The position numbers and the translations under genes are program-made. The notes under the pieces are model-generated. The model did no database searches. It saw only the letters and a list, made by a program, of their open reading frames with translations, and was not told the origin of the DNA. Shown here in pieces: positions 14,404 through 16,507 of a stretch of DNA of 16,507 nt. The first letter of the stretch is position 1, and every line of letters starts with the position of its first letter. Source of the stretch: Methanomassiliicoccaceae archaeon UBA472 (GTDB lineage Archaea > Thermoplasmatota > Thermoplasmata > Methanomassiliicoccales > UBA472); the NCBI GenBank assembly GCA_002497075.1, contig DAML01000012.1, positions 1,714 through 18,220 on the forward strand, written 5' to 3'.

Positions 14404-15329
14404 CACCCCACCAGATACCGGAACACCGATTCCAGGTCGTCGTCCAGGCTTTCCACCCGCTCCAGCTCGCATCCCGTCCCCGCCACCAGTTCCGGCAGGG
14501 AGTCGAAGAACTCCTCCGGACGGTCCACCCGCACGTACATGCCCAGGCGGTCCGGGCGGAGCTCGATGGAGGAGGTGTACGGTTTCGTGAGCAACGTCTG
14601 AGCCAGCGGAACCAATCCCCGGCCCTCCAGCACGATGTTGTGCGGGTGGTCGCTCATCAGCCGGCGGATCTCGGAGATGTCACCGCTGGCAACCGACCGC
14701 CCCTTGTAGATGAGCGCCACCTGGTGGGTCATCCTCTCTATCTCGTGCAGCACGTGCGATGAAACGATGACGTCATGACCGTGCACCTTGTTCAGGTCCT
14801 TCACCAGATCGATCATCTCCTTGCGGATAAGGGGATCGGTGCCGGTGAGCGGTTCGTCCAGAAGCAGCAGCTGCGGCTCGTGCAGCAGCGCCCCGGCGAT
14901 CTTTATGCGCTGCCTCATGCCCTTGGAGTAGCCGCCCATGACCCGGTCGGCGTCCTTGACCATGCTGACGATGCCCAGCACATCGTTCACCCTTGTGGCC
15001 GTACGAACGCTGTCCATTCCGTGCAGGCCGGCCACGAAGCGAAGGTACTCGCGGCCATTGAGGTCCGGCGGCAAAAAATCGTAATCGGGGCAGAAGCCTA
15101 TCTTCGCTAGAAGCGAAGGGTTCTGCCACGGTTCCTCGCCCAGTACCCGCAGGTGCCCCACGTTGGTCTTTATGTTCCCGGTGAGGAGTTTGAAGAAGGT
15201 GCTCTTGCCCGCCCCGTTGGGGCCGACTATACCGGTGATCCCTTTCGGAACCTCGATGCTGAAGTTGTTGAGGCCGATCACCTGGCCGTACCACTTGGAC
15301 AGGAGACGCGCCTCCGCCACGTTGCTCAT
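14403..15329 (-). CDS. ABC transporter ATPase (second pair)
   Basis: This is a 308-residue ABC ATPase with Walker A GPNGAGKST (36-44), signature variant YSKGMRQR (134-141), Walker B QLLLLDEP (153-160) and switch His192. At the Q-loop the sequence is FCPDYDF, so Asp82 replaces the usual Gln. Archaeal relatives often have Glu or another residue there, so this does not prove inactivity. A C-terminal extension (about 225-308) beyond the core ends in DDLESVFRYLVG, as in ATPases that pair with ABC-2 permeases. Its ATG overlaps the stop of the upstream permease by four bases, and its stop overlaps the next permease start. Confidence 0.93.
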   Translation of the reverse strand: MSNVAEARLLSKWYGQVIGLNNFSIEVPKGITGIVGPNGAGKSTFFKLLTGNIKTNVGHLRVLGEEPWQNPSLLAKIGFCPDYDFLPPDLNGREYLRFVAGLHGMDSVRTATRVNDVLGIVSMVKDADRVMGGYSKGMRQRIKIAGALLHEPQLLLLDEPLTGTDPLIRKEMIDLVKDLNKVHGHDVIVSSHVLHEIERMTHQVALIYKGRSVASGDISEIRRLMSDHPHNIVLEGRGLVPLAQTLLTKPYTSSIELRPDRLGMYVRVDRPEEFFDSLPELVAGTGCELERVESLDDDLESVFRYLVG

Positions 15330-16147
15330 TTTCCCGCCTCCTTGCGCCTTATGCGATAGTAGACCAGAGCCATCGGCGGAACGGTAAGGATGAAGGCCAT
15401 GGCCCCGAGAAGATAACGGTTGACGCTATCTGACATCTCCAGACCGTACAGCACGGTGTGGCTCTGGTACAGCACCTCGGACGGGTTCAACAGGCTCCAG
15501 TCCTGGGACATGCCGCTGAATATCCCGGCGACGATCATCATGCCGAAGAAGAACATGAAGGTGCCCACCGAGGCGTAGGTCTTCTTCCTGGTCAGGGATG
15601 ATACGGCCAGGCCGGCCGGCACCAGCATGGCCGCCGACCAGGTCCCGGCCAGAAGCGTCTGCCCGATGACCGCCAGGCTCCCGAGGTAATCGGAACCGGA
15701 CTGGGTGGCTGTTATGGCGATGGCCACAGCCAGTGGAGGGAGCAGGGTGAACAGGCCGATGGTCACCATGGCGCCGGTCCACTTTCCCAGCAGGTAGCCC
15801 CTCACGCCCATGGCCCTCGATACGTACAGGATGAAGGAGTTGGAGCGCATGTCCTCCGAGATCAGGTCGGAGCACACCAGGGCGACCAGGATGACCTCGA
15901 AGATGAAGTACAGCCCGTTGCCGAGGTAGTCCCTCATCACCTCCGCCTCCAGCTCCTGGTGCGGCATCAGCGAGTAGATGAAGAGTGGCATGACGTGCAC
16001 CAGGAAGGTGCCGATTATGAGGATGGCTAGGAACCACTTGGCCTTGAGCTTGTGGCGAAGTATGCTCTCCGCGACCACTAGGAAACGGCGGCCATGCTCG
16101 GTGCGCTCCCCGTCCCAGGGCTTGTAGCCGATCGGGTCGAGCCCCAT
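15326..16147 (-). CDS. ABC-2 type permease (first pair)
   Basis: This is a 273-residue membrane protein. The soluble N-terminus (about 1-36) is followed by about six hydrophobic segments, starting with FLAILIIGTFLVHVMPLFIY. The segment CSDLISEDMRSNSFILYVSR and then GYLLGKWTGAMV matches the cytoplasmic loop region of ABC-2 permeases that handle multi-subunit export. Its start overlaps the stop of the ATPase at 16147 by one base (TGATG) and its stop overlaps the next ATPase start by four bases. Both junctions indicate a single translationally coupled operon. It is paralogous to the permease at 13651-14403. The substrate is unknown. Confidence 0.88.
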   Translation of the reverse strand: MGLDPIGYKPWDGERTEHGRRFLVVAESILRHKLKAKWFLAILIIGTFLVHVMPLFIYSLMPHQELEAEVMRDYLGNGLYFIFEVILVALVCSDLISEDMRSNSFILYVSRAMGVRGYLLGKWTGAMVTIGLFTLLPPLAVAIAITATQSGSDYLGSLAVIGQTLLAGTWSAAMLVPAGLAVSSLTRKKTYASVGTFMFFFGMMIVAGIFSGMSQDWSLLNPSEVLYQSHTVLYGLEMSDSVNRYLLGAMAFILTVPPMALVYYRIRRKEAGK

Positions 16148-16507
16148 CAGGCCCCCTCCGTTACCGACCGGATGAACGCCCCTTCCAGGGTGAGCTTGTC
16201 CGGGGCGTAGGAACGCACTTGCACCCCGTGCCTCTTGGCCATATCCAGCAAGGGGGCGCTCGGTCCTGCGTTCACGAGTATGATGGTCATCTGCCCGAAC
16301 TCCTCGGAGATGGAGAGGACCTCGTGACCCTTGCGAAGCTGGTCAGTGAACGCCAGGAGCGCCTTGGGCTCGCCGCGCACCTGCAGCCGCTTGCGGTCCC
16401 GGCCCTGGTCCAGCAGCACGGACATCGGCCCCTGCGTGATCGCTCTTCCCCCGTTGATGATTATGACATGCTGGCACACCTTCTCCATGTCCTGCAGGAT
16501 GTGCGAG
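16147..16507 (-). CDS. ABC transporter ATPase, C-terminal part (truncated by the window)
   Basis: Only the last 119 codons are present. The visible part begins with the switch-region sequence SHILQDMEKVCQHVIIINGG, where the His of the H-loop is followed by the typical D-x-E/V-x-x segment. It continues with GRAITQGPMSVLL and a C-terminal regulatory extension of about 80 residues ending in LTLEGAFIRSVTEGA. The Walker motifs lie beyond the right edge. It forms a pair with the permease at 15326-16147. An internal ATG at 16488 is not the start, because the conserved frame is open through to the window end. Confidence 0.9.
   Translation of the reverse strand, partial: SHILQDMEKVCQHVIIINGGRAITQGPMSVLLDQGRDRKRLQVRGEPKALLAFTDQLRKGHEVLSISEEFGQMTIILVNAGPSAPLLDMAKRHGVQVRSYAPDKLTLEGAFIRSVTEGA

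Noticed and set aside
1..16507. CRISPR arrays, rRNA or tRNA genes
   Set aside because: I saw no regularly spaced repeats, no cloverleaf with the conserved T-loop sequence and no rRNA signature, and nearly all sequence is accounted for by genes.

Overview
The window looks like chromosomal DNA from a GC-rich euryarchaeote. The evidence is a group II chaperonin (thermosome) subunit, a PAN proteasomal ATPase, an archaeal MBF1, a DUF2240-type protein, a GPN-loop GTPase, TATA-box promoters and oligo-T ends. I place it tentatively in the Thermoplasmatota, perhaps near Methanomassiliicoccales. That is a judgement from gene content; no rRNA or marker tree is available here. Every complete gene I accept ends in TGA.

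Region 1 (1-5.1 kb) is housekeeping. It holds the 5' part of a thermosome gene (minus), a divergent DUF2240 gene, mbf1 (minus), a divergent PAN gene, a zinc-ribbon miniprotein, a GPN-loop GTPase and a small membrane protein. Chaperonin, stress-related coactivator and proteasomal ATPase sit together, so this part looks like protein quality control. A perfect 15-bp palindrome lies at the predicted thermosome transcription start.

Region 2 (5.1-8.3 kb, all minus) has a helical protein of unknown function, a 48-residue Cys-rich miniprotein with its own TATA box and ribosome site, and a two-gene unit. That unit is a LuxE-like acyl-protein synthetase followed by a transglutaminase-fold protein that keeps the Cys but lacks the usual His and Asp.

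Region 3 (8.4-10.9 kb, plus) is an efflux-type operon: a TetR regulator whose start is covered by a 26-bp near-palindrome, an ABC ATPase and an ABC-2 permease. The ATPase has an in-frame TAG one codon after the Q-loop Gln, and the permease has an in-frame TGA. Region 4 (11.0-12.6 kb, plus) holds two neighbouring paralogous polytopic membrane proteins with TM-helix repeats.

Region 5 (12.6 kb to the end, minus) is a compact run reading leftwards. It starts with the C-terminal part of an ABC ATPase, then a permease, a second ATPase and a second permease, each overlapping the next by one to four bases. After a short gap comes an alpha/alpha-barrel (prenyltransferase/squalene-cyclase-like) gene broken by an in-frame TAA.

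Three genes within 4.5 kb therefore each carry one internal stop, one of each type, in otherwise well-conserved frames. Pyrrolysine decoding could explain the TAG alone. The trio fits gene decay or consensus errors better, and comparison with raw reads and close relatives would settle it.
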